NCBI GenBank assembly: GCA_963920635.1
Contig: OY987303.1
Span: 53,443,223 to 53,507,222 of the forward strand
DNA length: 64,000 bases
Direction of reading: 5' to 3'
Source of the DNA: Pseudeuparius sepicola
Lineage: Eukaryota > Arthropoda > Insecta > Coleoptera > Anthribidae
Shown here in pieces: positions 1 to 12,076 of this stretch; position 1 is the first letter of the stretch, and every line of letters begins with the position of its first letter. The translations under genes were made by a program, and so were the position numbers. Under the pieces are notes generated by a model, which worked only from the letters and a program-made list of their open reading frames with translations, made no database searches and was not told where the DNA came from.

Positions 1-343
1 GTCAGTCAACGCATTGACGTTCTTGGTTTTTACAGTATGGATATTTTTAATCTTGGAGACAAAACAAAGGGCATTTTAAGAATGGAGCACCACGTCTGTA
101 GGGTCTGACATTGGTTTTTACTTTTTTTTCTGGCAATTGAAAACTACAACACTGCACTATGTTAATATTATTTACATAATGAAATATTTATTTTGTGAAA
201 TTTTTGACTTTTTACGTCTGTACAAGGTTGGTAGAGATGTCACAAGTTTTACCTTATGTAGATAATTAGAATAAATTACTATTCCTCTGTGGACTGTAGT
301 ATCGACCTTGTTTGGCCCCTATCCCAAATTATTTTTAATCAAC
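1..343. other. upstream intronic or flanking DNA, no feature seen
   Basis: AT-rich DNA before the first supported exon of the EPG5-like gene. I find no convincing exon or repeat in it. It is probably intron of that gene, because the first visible exon opens in mid-codon. Confidence 0.4.
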
Positions 344-850
344 TAAAGGACCCCGCACAAAATCGAACGTCGCGTTTTCAAGACAGAGACCTAAATTTGT
401 TTTTTTTTAATGGAACACCCTGTATGTTACCGTTTGGCTAAAATACCGATCTTTGAAGGTTTGTACAGGGTGCTCACGAAATATTGGAGACCCTTTAACT
501 TTCTTATTTTTGACCAGAGAAAAGTGTTTTATATGTTGTGTTACATTAAAAAAAAATTAAGTCTCTACCTTGAAAACGCGACGTTCGATTTTCTTTCTGA
601 AAACGGCGTTGGAAAGTAGAGAAAATTTTCTACAACTTTCATATAAAACGCTTTTTTCTCTGGTCAAAAATAAGAAAGTTAAGGGGGGGTCTCCAATATT
701 TCGTGAACACCCTGTATCTCTGAACCTTGGGGTCCTAGGACTTTCTGCCCATGGGGACTTGATCTGAATGATGTGTAGAATAACATATAAAAAAAATAGC
801 ACAATTAACGGGAGCCGGATTTTACTAAGAAAGTGTGCGGGGTCCTTTAT
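344..850. repeat. nested inverted repeats with a TACAGGGTG foldback element
   Basis: The inner element (464-716) begins TACAGGGTGCTCACG and ends CGTGAACACCCTGTA; its arms, which carry the ATATTGGAGACC and CTTATTTTTGACCAGAG blocks, are inverted copies over about 80 bases. A second inverted pair overlaps it (364-385 against 571-592, core CGAACGTCGCGTTTTCAAG). A third short pair lies outside (345-359 against about 833-849, GGACCCCGCACA). TA-flanked TACAGGG termini fit a Tc1/mariner-type nonautonomous element. The layering suggests successive insertions. Confidence 0.7.
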
Positions 851-1037
851 GTGACTATTGAAAATTTATTCTTTTTCTGTTAAAAATGGCATTATTGTTC
901 TAATTCCCCAATCCAGGAACTTTTAGTACTATTAATAGTAATATCTTCATCTATACTGAAAAAAATTGGCTCAAATTGACCACTAAGTCAGTTTCCAGCA
1001 ATCTTAGGGTAAATTTTTTTATTTATTTGCGTCACAG

Positions 1038-2828
1038 CACACTGCGATCTAGCAAGTACATTTTCTGAAGCAAAAAGAGAATTTATTGGAAGATCCTGTA
1101 TATTATTATGTAATTCATTTTTATATACTTTTTTTAGTTTCCTTAAGGTCGTGTCTGGATATAATACAGCAAATATAAGTCCTACATCAGAAACCGTTTC
1201 AAAACGACTTATTTACGTCAAAACAAACATAAAATTATTGCAAGTTTATACAAATCGCCATAAAAATACAATAACCTCAAAGGAAAATGACATTTATATT
1301 GTCATCATGAGACAATTGAACGAATTTGAGGCAGTTGTTTCCAAGGATGAAGAGGTAAAAATGTTATTATGCGAAATTATTTCTGTTGCAAATATTCCGT
1401 GCATAAACCATGTTGCTTTGAAAGTTTTCCTAAAATGGATCGAAAAGAAAAATGGAGACGAAATTATAGTGCAGACATTGCTAACAATTTTGGGGACGTT
1501 CATAATCGACTATAGCAATTTGGCAGATCTGTACGAAGCAACGTTGACAAGTTATTTTAATAACAGAGGTAAAGTTTTGCGCGAATTTTGAGGTTATGAT
1601 CGTCAGATTTCTTAATTTTTAGCTTTAGATACGTTTGAGCCGAGTTGGAGTGAAGCGAGAGACTTACTAAACTTTACAATGTCAAAGCAAACTGAACTGG
1701 AACAAATTCTGATATCGAAAAGTGCCATATTAACTTTAACAGTGCTTTTATGCCAAAGAATGTCCAAGTGCAATGATTACGAGTATTTGTCAAATGTTTG
1801 TTTAGATTGGATGTCAAATTTAAAAAATTGGTGAGTTGACATAATTGCGGCATTCCTTTTGCCCCTACACTGAGAACTTTAGCTCAGTTGTTAGCCGAGC
1901 CACTCAGTTTGTTTTTTCCTGTCAAAGGCTCATCTTGTGAAAGGGTCATTTTCATCACCACCAAACTGAGCCAATATGCTCGATAGTGAGTGTCCTCGCG
2001 AGGATGTGCTTGAAGGGTGAAGGGGGAGATAAAAAATCTCACTTTAGCTCACATTCTCATTTGTAAAAGAAACTGCCACCAACCGATATAAAGTAAGAAT
2101 TTTAAGAAAAGTGGCAAAAGGAACGCGTAATATCTACACTGTAATTTTGTGAAATGAACAAGTATTGACACACTGTAACTTTTTTTTAACTTTTAGTGAG
2201 AGTATAGAGCCCAAAGTGGCTTTAATATGGCTAAGACTAATAAAAATTTGCTTGGATTATTCTGAAAAAGACGAAGCAGCATCTGGGGCGATATTATACA
2301 AATTTTCGCAAATTTTACTGCAAATGTCCGACGATAAGAGCAGTTCGGGTTGGGGACGCGGCATATTAAATGTGATAGGCGTAAGCAAGCAAGAGACAAT
2401 ATCTTTACAGTAAGTTTGAAGTGTGTTCTGTTGAGAGAAAGTTTATTTTTTGTTTTGCGGAAGTTTCAGATTTATAAGCAGAGCTTTGGCAGCTTATATA
2501 TTGGCGCAACTTCCCGAAATGAGGGGACAACCGCAAGTTGTCCGCAAAGCCGAAAACGCACCCTGCAAAGTTGGACAGTCGGGGGGTAACCAGCAGTGCC
2601 CGAAAATTTTATTAAGTCTCGATTTTGGGCAGAATCAAGGGAAAATAAAGGAATGTGCAGAGTTGGCACTGAAACAGGTAAAAAAATTATTTTTGTAAGT
2701 TGGTAACGCTAAAAAAATGTTTTTTCTAGATCCAAGATTCTGCGAATTCGTTGCATAATGCTAACAATTTTTTGCTGGTCTTGCTTAGACAGTTTTATAC
2801 AAAGTCATATTTGAAAGATTTGGGATGA
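1038..2828 (+). CDS. EPG5: EPG5-like autophagy tether, C-terminal part (five exons)
   Basis: Exons 1038-1568, 1623-1830, 2197-2409, 2470-2677 and 2730-2828 join in consistent phases to about 418 residues ending at TGA 2826-2828. Donors are gtaaag, gtgagt, gtaagt and gtaaaa; acceptors end in tttttag, tttttag, tttcag and ttctag. The first exon starts after the cacag at 1033-1037 and is open without a start codon, so the gene continues upstream. The chain is mostly helical. Late motifs such as SSGWGRGILNVIGVSK and FISRALAAYILAQLP resemble my recollection of the EPG5 C-terminus. EPG5 is known as a Rab7 effector that tethers autophagosomes to late endosomes and lysosomes; the full protein is over 2,000 residues, so only its end is visible. 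The assignment rests on recalled similarity, not alignment. Confidence 0.68.
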
Positions 2829-2932
2829 AGTTTCTCTTTTTATGTTTTAAGTAGACTGATGATGATGACCTTTTAAATATGTGATACAGATATTTTGTTA
2901 CTTAGTGCCTATTTGAGGATGTTAGGGTTTGA

Positions 2933-2938
2933 AATAAA
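2933..2938 (+). promoter_or_regulatory. candidate polyadenylation signal AATAAA
   Basis: AATAAA about 105 bases after the stop codon of the EPG5-like gene, at a normal distance for a short 3' UTR. Confidence 0.5.
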
Positions 2939-3080
2939 AATACGTTCTACTCAGTATCTTCTATTTGTTAAAAACTTACAGTTTACCTTCTAGTAATATA
3001 CACAGTATTCACAATTTTTTAAAACATAGTTCTTAGCAGTAAGCCACGTTTGTTTTGACGGCTGTCAAATATTAAACAAA

Positions 3081-3395
3081 ATGGTGGCTACAAATTTGTG
3101 GTTATATGCAACTTACGTCTACAATATCGTGCGAAAAATTTGTATCACAACAAAATTGTGTGGACATATTTACCTCTTTGGTAAAAAAAGTCCAACATAA
3201 TGATCGTACTATTTAAAATAAATCACATTTCGAACTCTGAAATGGAATTAAATCCAATAGGGCCATAATGTATTAATTATTTACACAGGCAAAACACCAC
3301 AGTATGGTAATAAATTTGCATCAATCATTAGATGTGTCCAACATAACTGTTATGAATTTACGTAACATTATTGATCTAAGTTTAAAGTTTTCAGA
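3081..3395 (+). CDS. weak two-exon candidate gene, unrecognised
   Basis: An ATG at 3081 in good context (AAACAAAATGG) opens 33 codons that end at a donor-like site (CTTTG|GTAAAA, 3181). A second exon-like block, 3289-3395, lies between TTACACAG and GAGTAAGT. Joined in the ATG frame the product is 58 residues, with a stop at 3363-3365. In another frame the second block is open throughout and looks more protein-like (VINLHQSLDVSN...), so it may belong to a different transcript. I recognise no family. It lies just downstream of the EPG5-like gene, same strand. Confidence 0.22.
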
Positions 3396-4509
3396 GTAAG
3401 TTAAATAAAATAATGTGCTTGAAAATGGCAATTATGTACATCTTTAACCGACAAAACAGGGATGCTGAACACAGTAATTTATTTTAATAATTTGAATAAC
3501 CAGAACGAAAATGGGTAATTAGGTACGTAATAATAACTTTTTAAATCCGTTTGAGATTCACATCACCGCTTATTAATATATAAACTGTCTCGAAACACAC
3601 ACTGACATTCAATTCCGGTAAGTGGAATTATCCTTATCCACTCAGTGCATAATCTGCAAAAAGAAATCGAAGTTTATGAGACATACAGTATGACTCACTT
3701 GCAACCTGAACGCCCCCATAAAACTTATATTTGTCGTCCAATTCTGATTGGGTTTTTTTCAACATAGTACATCGAAAACCGCACTTTACGGCAAAATGTA
3801 ACATTTTATTAGTTCGGAACTTGTTCAGTATTGCTCCACGGACACAGCTATCTTTAATGGCATTGGTCTTTTTAATGGGAAGGTACAGATTTATGAATTT
3901 TTGATGCAGATTACCTAACTCAGTGGCGTATAATATAGAAATTTGCTTCAGAGGCGAGCCTAAATAGTTATTTTTGTTACAAGTACCTAAAATGAAGTTT
4001 TTCGGGACGAATCATTGCTGTTTCCGGATGAGGCGTTAGCCGAGTCCGTAAAATAGCTATTTTTGGGAGCGTATGACAAAAAAAATATTTTGTAATAGGT
4101 ATTTTACAGAGGCGCTTCAAAAAAAAATTGCACGAATACTAAAATGCAGGCTAATTTTTTTAGGAATTTGCCGGACAAGTACTTAAAATGAGGCATAGAA
4201 CAGTCGAAAATCTTTACAATGAATATTTTAAAATTTGCAAAGTGTTGCAAGGAAAGCTGCATTTTTATAGGCATACAGAAAGAATTAAAGAAATTGGTAC
4301 CTACACATCGTCAATAGAAAACAAATAACGAAATAAAATAATCATAATCTATCTTGCACATTATTTAGCTTAACTCAAAATTTATTTACACCACAAAAGG
4401 GCAGACCATTTTCGGTCATTAGTTAGCTTTCTAGTTGCACGTTTGGGAAAAACCCTAAGTGGGGGACGAAGGCCCCCCGGCCCCCCTCTGACTATGCCCA
4501 TGGCCAGGG
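3396..4509. other. no gene seen; possible degraded transposon
   Basis: AT-rich sequence. A CAGTGGCGTA motif near 3921 and the GGGGGACGAAGGCCCCCCGG tract near 4460, followed by CTATGCCCATGGCC, resemble hAT-type ends. I could not pair them as one element. Confidence 0.3.
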
Positions 4510-4870
4510 GGCAAATATATATTTTTTTACTACTAACCTGAGAAATCACCATTATTTACCTAATTCCTCTAATGAGAAATAATACTTCTCTCCCTAGGTA
4601 AATAATGATAATAAAAAAATACCTAGGTAAATAATGGAAAATTTTCTATGACATTTAAAAATGAGTTTCATTTTATCAGCTTGACAACTGAACTCCCAGG
4701 CTAAATCTAATCAAATATGTAAACTATGGCAATATTTCAATGTCAATAGTAAAAAAAATTCTATATACACTTCCGTTGAGAAGGCCATTATTTACCTCTG
4801 CGCTACGCGCCTCAGGATATAAAAATGCTCGATAGGTAATGGCTCACTTCTCAACCTAGGTGTATAATAT
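4510..4870 (+). repeat. dispersed repeat E, copy 1 (ATTATTTACC-rich)
   Basis: About 360 bases rich in ATTATTTACC and its complement. It ends in a roughly 100-base imperfect palindrome (GTTGAGAAGGCCATTATT ... AATGGCTCACTTCTCAACC) enclosing GCGCTACGCGCCTCAGG. An inverted copy lies at 24137-24490, sharing the same order of blocks. No coding sequence. Class not recognised. Confidence 0.7.
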
Positions 4871-5085
4871 ACTATTAGACAATGACATGCATATTTAAGA
4901 AGGAATGTTTTTAAGAACCTCATATCTCCATTTAAATCTGTTTACCCTTATTCAGCGACATGTCCTGTAGAAGCCTCTGATTCTAGGTATTTACGTATTT
5001 AAAAAATTATAGCTGGCCATGGAATAATCAATAATCACATAATCCAACTAACTATTCCCACAAGCAAATCAGGACACATTGTATG

Positions 5086-5815
5086 TACAGGGTGATTCAG
5101 TTTTAATCTGCAACACTTCAACAGGTGATAGAAGACCATAAAATAACCGCACTTTCTTCTATAAACTATATCATTTTTAAGGCCTTATAATACAGAGCGT
5201 AACATTAATTGTATATATTCCTTAAATGTTTTAGACCCTGTATCTTCGAAAGTATAGCCTTAAATAGGTGAGTTTATTGGAAAAAGTTACTTTATTTCAG
5301 GTAGCAAACACATTTTTTCTACTTTAAGTCTTACTTATGGAGAAAAGTTTTAAGTTAATTTTTCAGAAGTACCCCGAAATAATACGAAAAAATCAAATTT
5401 GCTATGAAACCATGACACATATGAAAAAATGCTAAGAGAACGTTTTTGTTTACAATAAAAATTTGCATAAGAATTTGAATACATTTTATTGCTATACAAA
5501 TACAAGGTGGTTCTATTTTTTTTCTAAAATAAATTATACTAATTACCCATTTCTATGCCACTGGTTGTTCAAGATGTTTGATATTGACAGGTTTTATGCT
5601 AACCCATGCCGTTATAACGTGTACCAAATATGACTTAAATATCTCAACTAGTTTGTACAATATTCAATAAATTCCACATATTTCTTGCAACTTTAACACC
5701 CTGTAACTTTTTTATAAGGCCTTAAAATGATATAGTTTATAGAAGAAAGTGCGGTTATTTTATGGTTTTCTATCACCTGTTGAAGTGTTGCAGATTAAAA
5801 CTGAATCACCCTGTA
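5086..5815. mobile_element. TACAGGGTGATTC foldback element (family A)
   Basis: Begins TACAGGGTGATTCAG and ends CTGAATCACCCTGTA. Terminal arms of roughly 110 bases are inverted copies and carry GTGATAGAAGACCAT and AACCGCACTTTCTTC. TA flanks suit Tc1/mariner-type integration. No transposase is visible. A larger relative lies at 24579-25762. Confidence 0.8.
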
Positions 5816-6114
5816 CAGGGTTTTCATACAACCGATAAACTTGATATAAAAAAGCATTAAATAAGATCACATTTATTCAAGTTTATGTCCCATTATTTTT
5901 CCGCCTAGTGTGCCCATACTATAAAACAGCACTGTGTGGATAAAAACAAATGAAAATGTAACTTTACGGCAAATAATACTATTGTCAATAGGCATACTTA
6001 AGAACAAAAAAAACCTAAAGTAAAAATTAAAAATTTGCCGTTCTACTAATTCATCATTTTTTTTTTAATTTTTCATATTATATTTTTGTCGGTTAATAGC
6101 AATTTTTGCACCAA

Positions 6115-6160
6115 GGCACTGAAGTTATAAAAAGTTGAACTTCAGTGCCGAGGGACGAAT
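6115..6160. repeat. short hairpin, CAAGGCACTGAAGTT type
   Basis: GGCACTGAAGTT and AACTTCAGTGCC form inverted arms around a short loop. The same hairpin recurs at 52706-52795, and one arm near 56812, next to the 5S-like repeat at both sites. Confidence 0.6.
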
Positions 6161-6162
6161 TA

Positions 6163-6658
6163 TACAGCGAGCACGTAAAGGTTGGAATAAGTTCGGTAAA
6201 ATGTTGTACTGTGCGATTTAAAAAAAAACGCTTTGACACGTCCAACATAATTTGAAAGGCGCATATTTTGACATATTTGCCGTTTTTGTGACGTCATTAC
6301 TAACCAAGCTGTGACATCATCTATATATATTTTTTAATAGCAACCACTATTTTGATAGCGTCATTTAAAAGAACGCACTTTTCTTGTATCGGAACGCAAA
6401 TATTAATAATAATAATACATTACATAACAATTTTTTTAATAAATTTTAATTTAACATATATCATTAATAACGAAAAGAAGAAGGGTAAAAAACTTACAGT
6501 CTCAGCTCCACAAACACAGCTTTTTAATATATATATTATGAAGCTTGGTTAGTAATGACGTCACAAGAACGACAAATATATCAAAATATGCACCTTTCAA
6601 AATTATATTGGACGTGTCGAAGCGGTCTTCTAATTCCAACCTTTACGTGCTCACTGTA
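6163..6658. mobile_element. TACAGYGAGCACGTAAAGG foldback MITE
   Basis: Starts TACAGCGAGCACGTAAAGG and ends CCTTTACGTGCTCACTGTA. Arms of about 130-140 bases share GTTGGAAT, the CACGTCCAA block and TGACGTCATTACTAACCAAGC. TA-bounded with CAGTG-type ends, as in Tc1/mariner MITEs. The two ORFs inside it look accidental. Confidence 0.75.
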
Positions 6659-7813
6659 TATTTAGTAAAAATCAGAAAAAAAGACATTTTTTTATTCCCA
6701 TCCATGGGCCGCGTTGCTGTGCCTCTATATCGCTCTACCTAAATCAAGCACAAATGTGATATGGCGCAAATGACTTGCAGGAGTTCTTCAGACACTTTCC
6801 TGAAGTCTACATAGAAAATGATGACTTTGGAAAATATTATTGACGATCAAATCGACCAACAGGAAAAATTGTGTCGTTATAGGATAGGTAACAATGGGCC
6901 TTCTTCACTCAATGGAATTTCGATATTTCTTACTACTAGAATGAAATTAATCACATAACTCTTTAATAAAATCTTCCTCAGCATCTTTCTCATCAATATC
7001 TAATTTTGTTATTAACTAAAAAAAAATAGTTTTAAACTGCGATGTTGCCGGTTATACGTTATACCCTTGTTATACTAGTAATCGAAGCTCCAAAAATTCA
7101 ATCTCCATTCTAATCTCAGACGTGCACATTGAATCGAAATCGATTCTCCATAGAAAGACAGTTGTATAAACGGTTGTCCGAACTCGACCATACAGACGCA
7201 GGTAGTTGTTTTGTGGGTCGTCTGTGGTGTCTAAGTCTAACAATCTATGTTTTTCTGAAAACCTGTTTTTATGAAAACCTGTTTTTATGAAAACCTGCAA
7301 AAATTAAAAGTTAAAGTGTAAACCGTATGCTGGTTTGAAAAATGCAATTGGTCTTGTAATAAGGATGGTGCTAGGCACTTATTTAGCATTATCAGTAAAT
7401 ATTGTTGCCTCGCTGAAGAACTCAAAGAAGTGATAGGTCCCTTAATTGACAGAAAGGAATATTTTGGTCATCTGGAACGATGTCAGAATATTTCGAGTTA
7501 ATAAATTAAATTTTGATTGTCAAGATTATGTATTAATTGACTGGCAAAATGTTATAAGACAGATTTATTTAGGTTAGGCTAACTTACAAGTTGGTGACCA
7601 TTCTGCAAGTAGCTTATAACTGAAGAAAGGGAAAAACTGCGATTTTGGTATATTATTATTTGCTAAATTCATTGATATTGATATCTTCACAAATCTCAAA
7701 TAGAAGCAAATCGGTACTGCTGTAAATCGTGTCAACGTCACAAAACAGTAGCCAATCAGTGTTTTGGGCCCGAGACGTCATGTGCTCAAGGAATTTAAAT
7801 TTCAAAAACATTT
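6659..7813. other. no gene or repeat recognised
   Basis: AT-rich noncoding DNA between two repeat blocks. Three adjacent near-copies of TGAAAACCTGTTTTTA (7256-7296) form a small tandem repeat. No supported ORF. Confidence 0.4.
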
Positions 7814-8070
7814 TTAGGGCGTTTCAAAGCCGAAAAAAATCGCAAATAAATATTTTCGTGTTTTATTTACTATTTTAAGATTCATAATCAAAAATAATAA
7901 AAAAAAGTGAAACAGGCCCATTCCGCAATGAGGCTGAAAAGTTAAATGATACTTTATTGGCCGGGTTTTGAATAGATTGATGAAAATTGGTAGAAAAAAC
8001 TTACAATAATGACTTACTTTACTGCCGATTTCTGAGCTTTTAATGACGGTTTTGAGACTCTTTAATGCCA
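7814..8070 (-). repeat. dispersed repeat shared with the 53-kb and 57-kb copies
   Basis: Shares AAAAGTTAAATG, TTTATTGGCCGGGTTTTGAAT, ACAATAATG and GCCGATTTCTGAGCTTTTAATGACG with about 53050-53200 and 57050-57200. Those two copies carry a 5S-rRNA-like segment; this one does not and appears truncated. Confidence 0.55.
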
Positions 8071-9404
8071 AATAAAAAAAGTTCAAAAGTACATTTCTGT
8101 TTGAATTTTACTCATAGAAAAAAGACCAACAATCTTGTCAAAGAAGAAGAGGAAAATTTAAAAAGATACGTATTTTTGTCCATTTTAACGAACGAAATAA
8201 AAAAAATGCATCGAAATAATGTTGGACTAGTAGGAAAATCAAATATTTAAGTTTTGCAAATATACCTGTTGACATTATTATTATTATTTATAATAAGGTA
8301 AGTTACAGTTTAGATGTTTTTTTAATCCACATGCAACTTGATTTAAGCAGTTTAGGAGGGAAAGTACAGAGTTAAATCGCCATTTTCAATGGTTCTAGAA
8401 TCTTTAATCCAGTGGCATAGTAAGTATTTATCCCTAATATAATTTCTCCAGTTTTGGCACTAAAAATATGTCGTAGTAAGTAGGCTTTGGTTTTACCAAG
8501 TAAAATGTGATATGCGCCCTCTGCCGGATGGCTAAAAATTCGCGGAGGGACTAGGGCCCAATGGTGGTCCAGTTTATTTTACGAGGGCCGTTGATTTAGC
8601 ACAGCATGTGATGCTCCATCGTAAAAAAAAAACAAAATTTGACAACAAATACAAATTTAATGGGGTGTTCCCTTTTCAAGTGTATAGTGTTTTTTTATTG
8701 CAAATCAGTTAACTTTGAAGGCTATTTAAATAAATAAGCAATATTTTGATATTTCTACAGATTGTGTACAAATTATACGCTAGTACAAAAAAAGTACTCA
8801 TTTTTTATCCTATTAAATATTTTAAAATTAAAAAATTGAATCATAACTTACCAGTTTGAAAAAAAAAATGAATGTAAAAATAACATAAATTAATTATTGT
8901 ATATGGGTTAAAAAGGCAATCTATATCAACTTAATTTTTTAAAACCCAGAATTAATAAAAGTGCCACACAATAATAAAAAGGTAAAAGGTGCAAAACGAA
9001 GAGTAGTCAATAATATTAAATTAAGCAAAAGTATAAAAATCTAGTAGGTATTGTATTAGCATATTAATTTTAATTTTGGGTAGAAATTTTATTAGGAAGA
9101 AATCAAATTAGAATAAATTACGCTTAGATTATTTACATCAGTATGAAAATTTATTGAATTAGGACAGAAGAATCTAGTAGATTAGGACAAAGATCATGAT
9201 ATTCGAATGATCTTTGATTAGGATCAGAATTAATAAAAACAGGTTCTTTAGTCTTTTTTTGATAATTTTGTTCAGGATTAAGGACTAATGGTTTAGTTAA
9301 ATCAAAATCATGATGATTTGTTAAAACTGTATGATTATTATTATGATTACAATCTCTCCTACGATCATTCATACGATCTTTTAAAATGTTTGATTTGTCC
9401 AACA
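8071..9404. other. no gene recognised
   Basis: Very AT-rich. An open frame on the minus strand (9151-9405) has no ATG near its start and has a polar, Asn-rich, low-complexity product. It abuts a transposon end, so I treat it as noise. Nothing else is supported. Confidence 0.35.
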
Positions 9405-10778
9405 AACAGGGTGTCCGCTAAGTATGGGGCAATCTCACAGGAGCAGGTAGGGGACGTCAAAACATTACGATCGAGCTTAACAACTACGGGTCAGATCTCA
9501 ATAGTTACTGAGATACAGGGCGTTGTAACTCTCTTTTTCAAATTGAATTATGGCAATATCTCCCAAACTAATCATGCTCTGCTGAACTGAAATTTGGCAC
9601 TGCTGTATGTTTGGGGATGGATAATAAGCTGAAAATGTCAATTTTGCCTTATCTCACAGAGGGCGCCACTTGCGCTGTTTTTGAGGTTATCTTTTTGGTC
9701 CTGCAGGTCCATCATTTTAGTGCATCTTTTCATTCTGCAAGAAAAAGGTACTCTTGTTTCATAACCATCAAATCAACCGTTTGCGTTGAAATTGCCAAAC
9801 GTGCCCCAAAACACCTGTTGACTTCAATATTCAAAACAAAATTTTCACCTACCGCTTTCAAGTGTTACAGATCAACTGTACCATTTAAAGTGAAAAAAAA
9901 AAAATCCCTATGAACAATGTACCAAAAATTATTATTCGCTTTCAAAATGGAAAGGATTAAATTTGACTCTATTTCAGGAAAACCAATGGTGACCAATGTC
10001 CATTTGGCATTTTTTTCATCGTTTTGAATGTAGAGTTGATCTGTAACATATGAAAGCGGTAGGTGAAAATTTTATTGAGTAAAAAGGTAACAGCTGATGT
10101 AATGTAATTTTCTACCATATTGTAATGTGTAATGTAATTTTCTACCATATTTACCATATTTACCACTTTTTTGTCCATTTTTACATCTATAAATAATTGG
10201 AGAGTATGTATTAATGATACTTCCATTAATTAATTCCCTGAAGAAGCTCTCAATCCAGAGCGAAAGCTTGGAAATAACAAATTTGGCAATGATATTATAA
10301 ATAAACTACTCTCTGGCTGGAAAACCTGTTATTTAGTACCACCTATAAAAATTGAAAATTTTATGTTTCTAATATTGAAGTAAACAGGTGTTTTGGGGCA
10401 CATTTTGCCGATTTCAACTCAAACGGTTGATTTGATTGTTATGAAACAAGAGTACCTTTTTCTTGCAGAATGAAAAGATGCACTAAAATGGGGACCTGCA
10501 GGATCAAAAAGATAACCTCAAAAAAGTGTGAGATACAACGAAATTGACATTTTCAGCTTGTTGTCCATCGCCAAAAATACAGCAGTGCCACATTTCAGTT
10601 CAGCAGCTTGATTAGTTTGGGAGATATTGCCATAATTCAATTTGAAAAAGAGAGTTACAACGCCCTGTATCTCAGTAACTATTGAGATCTGACCCGTAGT
10701 TGTTGAGCTCAATCGTAATATTTTGACGTTCCCTACCTGCTCCTGTGAGGTTGCCCCATACTTACCGGACACCCTGTA
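9405..10778. mobile_element. ACAGGGTGTCCG foldback element (family B)
   Basis: Left end ACAGGGTGTCCGCTAAGTATG, right end CATACTTACCGGACACCCTGTA. Arms of more than 400 bases mirror each other, with the shared blocks GGAGCAGGTAGGG, ACAACTACGGGTCAGATCTC and CGTGCCCCAAAACACCTG. The loop (about 10070-10380) holds unrelated sequence including a hammerhead-like motif. A one-armed relative lies at 44190-45050. Confidence 0.8.
10234..10273 (+). ncRNA. predicted hammerhead ribozyme 1
   Basis: Core CTGAAGA (10238-10244) matches CUGANGA. One extra A is followed by stem II GCTCT/AGAGC, then GAAA (10262-10265), a minimal stem III and cleavage segment GCTT, and stem I TTCC/GGAA flanking the core. The same order, with compensating stem sequences, occurs at 15411 and 38917. 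Such ribozymes are known from Penelope-like retroelements and related repeats. The extra base after CTGAAGA is a departure from the textbook core. Confidence 0.5.
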
Positions 10779-10786
10779 TGTCCCTG

Positions 10787-11664
10787 TACAGGGTGATTCA
10801 TCCAAGAGGAACACCCCCCTTAACTTCTTTATTTATCAAGTTAAAGAAAAAATTTTAGAGATAAAAGATTTAAGGTTTTTCGTGAGCTTTTCTATGGTTT
10901 TATTGAAATTGACACAGGGTGTTCCGTAAAACCTGAACAAACCAAGCTTATGTTTTTTTTTAGCAGAACACCCTGTATATTATTGCATTTTTGGAATCTA
11001 CACTTCGTCCCGATTCCAACGACATATATATGTTATATGATTTCTCCAGCCGTTTTTACAATACAGGGCGTTCGAACTTCATTTATTTCATGTTTTCACA
11101 TCCTGTATCTCTGAAACGAAAAGTTTGCGGAGAAATTGAGTAGAAGAAAAAATGATGAAAATAGTGCCTCTAAAACGTTCATAGTCATTTTGAACCCACT
11201 CCGAATCAAGGTTCATATTTCCATATTTTGCCCTGGACTAGAAAAATATCAACCTTAACTTTTTTGTGTGGATGATTACAAAATGACTATTATCGTTTTA
11301 GGGGCATCATTTTCATAATTTTTTCTTATACTCAATTTATCAGCAAAGGTTTCGTCTCTGAGATACAGGATGTGAAAACATGAAAATATGAAGTTCGAAC
11401 GCCCTGTATTGTAAAAACGGCTGGAGAAATCATATAACATATATATGTCGTTGGAATCGGGACGAAGTGTAGATTCCAAAAATGCAATAATATACAGGGT
11501 GTTCTGCTAAAAAAAACATAAGCTTGGTTTGTTCAGCTTTTACGGAACACCCTGTGTCAATTTCAATAAGACCATGGAAAAGCTCACGGAAAACCTTAAA
11601 ACTTTTATCTCTACAATTTTTTTCTTTAACTTGAAAAATAAAGAATTTAAGGGGTGTGTGTGTA
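10787..11664. mobile_element. TACAGGGTGATTCATCC foldback with repeated internal termini (family C)
   Basis: Almost the whole interval is a palindrome with arms of about 410 bases around a centre near 11220. Each arm carries further copies of the terminal motif in mirrored positions: ACAGGGTGTTCCG at about 10914 mirrored near 11550, AACACCCTGTATATT mirrored as AATATACAGGGTGTT, and AATACAGGGCGTTCGAAC mirrored near 11405. The right end is degraded (GGGGTGTGTGTGTACA). It adjoins the 3' end of the FAM89-like gene. A relative lies at 55354-56302. Confidence 0.8.
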
Positions 11665-11751
11665 CAACTTAAATCTATCGAGCATACTCTCGAAAACTCA
11701 CCTCGCACTCAGTCAACAACAACGCCACACTCTCCCGCCGTCGTCTAGCTC

Positions 11752-12006
11752 CTACCCTACGCTACCGCTAGCCCCGCTACTGGCGCTGGCCCTCCTGCCC
11801 CCCCGGGGCTTGTACCCACCGCCCACCGTCGAGTAGTACTCGTCCTCGTCGGCCGACGAGGGCGCCGGCGAGAGGGGCGGGGCCGGCGGGCTGCCCGGCC
11901 CCCTCGGCCCCTCCTGCTCCTGCAGTATCGCCCTGAAGTCCTGGATCGACTCGTTCAGCGACCACAGCTGCGACAGGAGCGACAGGTCCTGCTGCCTGAG
12001 GGCGCA
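11752..12006 (-). CDS. FAM89-like gene, exon 5 (terminal coding exon)
   Basis: Acceptor TTGCAG|TGCGCC, phase 0, then 84 codons to TAG at 11752-11754. The first 30 residues hold the family's best conserved block: ALRQQDLSLLSQLWSLNESI followed by QDFRAILQEQE, a leucine-repeat amphipathic helix. The rest is Pro/Ser/Gly-rich with an acidic DEDEYY patch and a basic GGRRAS stretch. The exon is very GC- and CpG-rich, unlike the intron around it. The 3' UTR runs almost at once into the foldback element ending near 11664. No nearby AATAAA was found on this strand, so the transcript end is unknown. Confidence 0.85.
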   Translation of the reverse strand, partial: CALRQQDLSLLSQLWSLNESIQDFRAILQEQEGPRGPGSPPAPPLSPAPSSADEDEYYSTVGGGYKPRGGRRASASSGASGSVG

Positions 12007-12076
12007 CTGCAAGGGGAAACGGGTATTTGTAAAAAACACACTGTCGATTTGTCAAAATTTGCTTGTATTCTAAAAT

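Noticed and set aside
9151..9405. 84-codon minus-strand ORF
   Set aside because: No ATG at the start, Asn/Asp-rich low complexity from AT-rich DNA, and cut by a transposon end; no family recognised.
11777..12055. Second minus-strand ORF of 92 codons over exon 5
   Set aside because: Low-complexity Ala/Gly/Val frame; the overlapping frame has the FAM89 motif and the correct splice phase.
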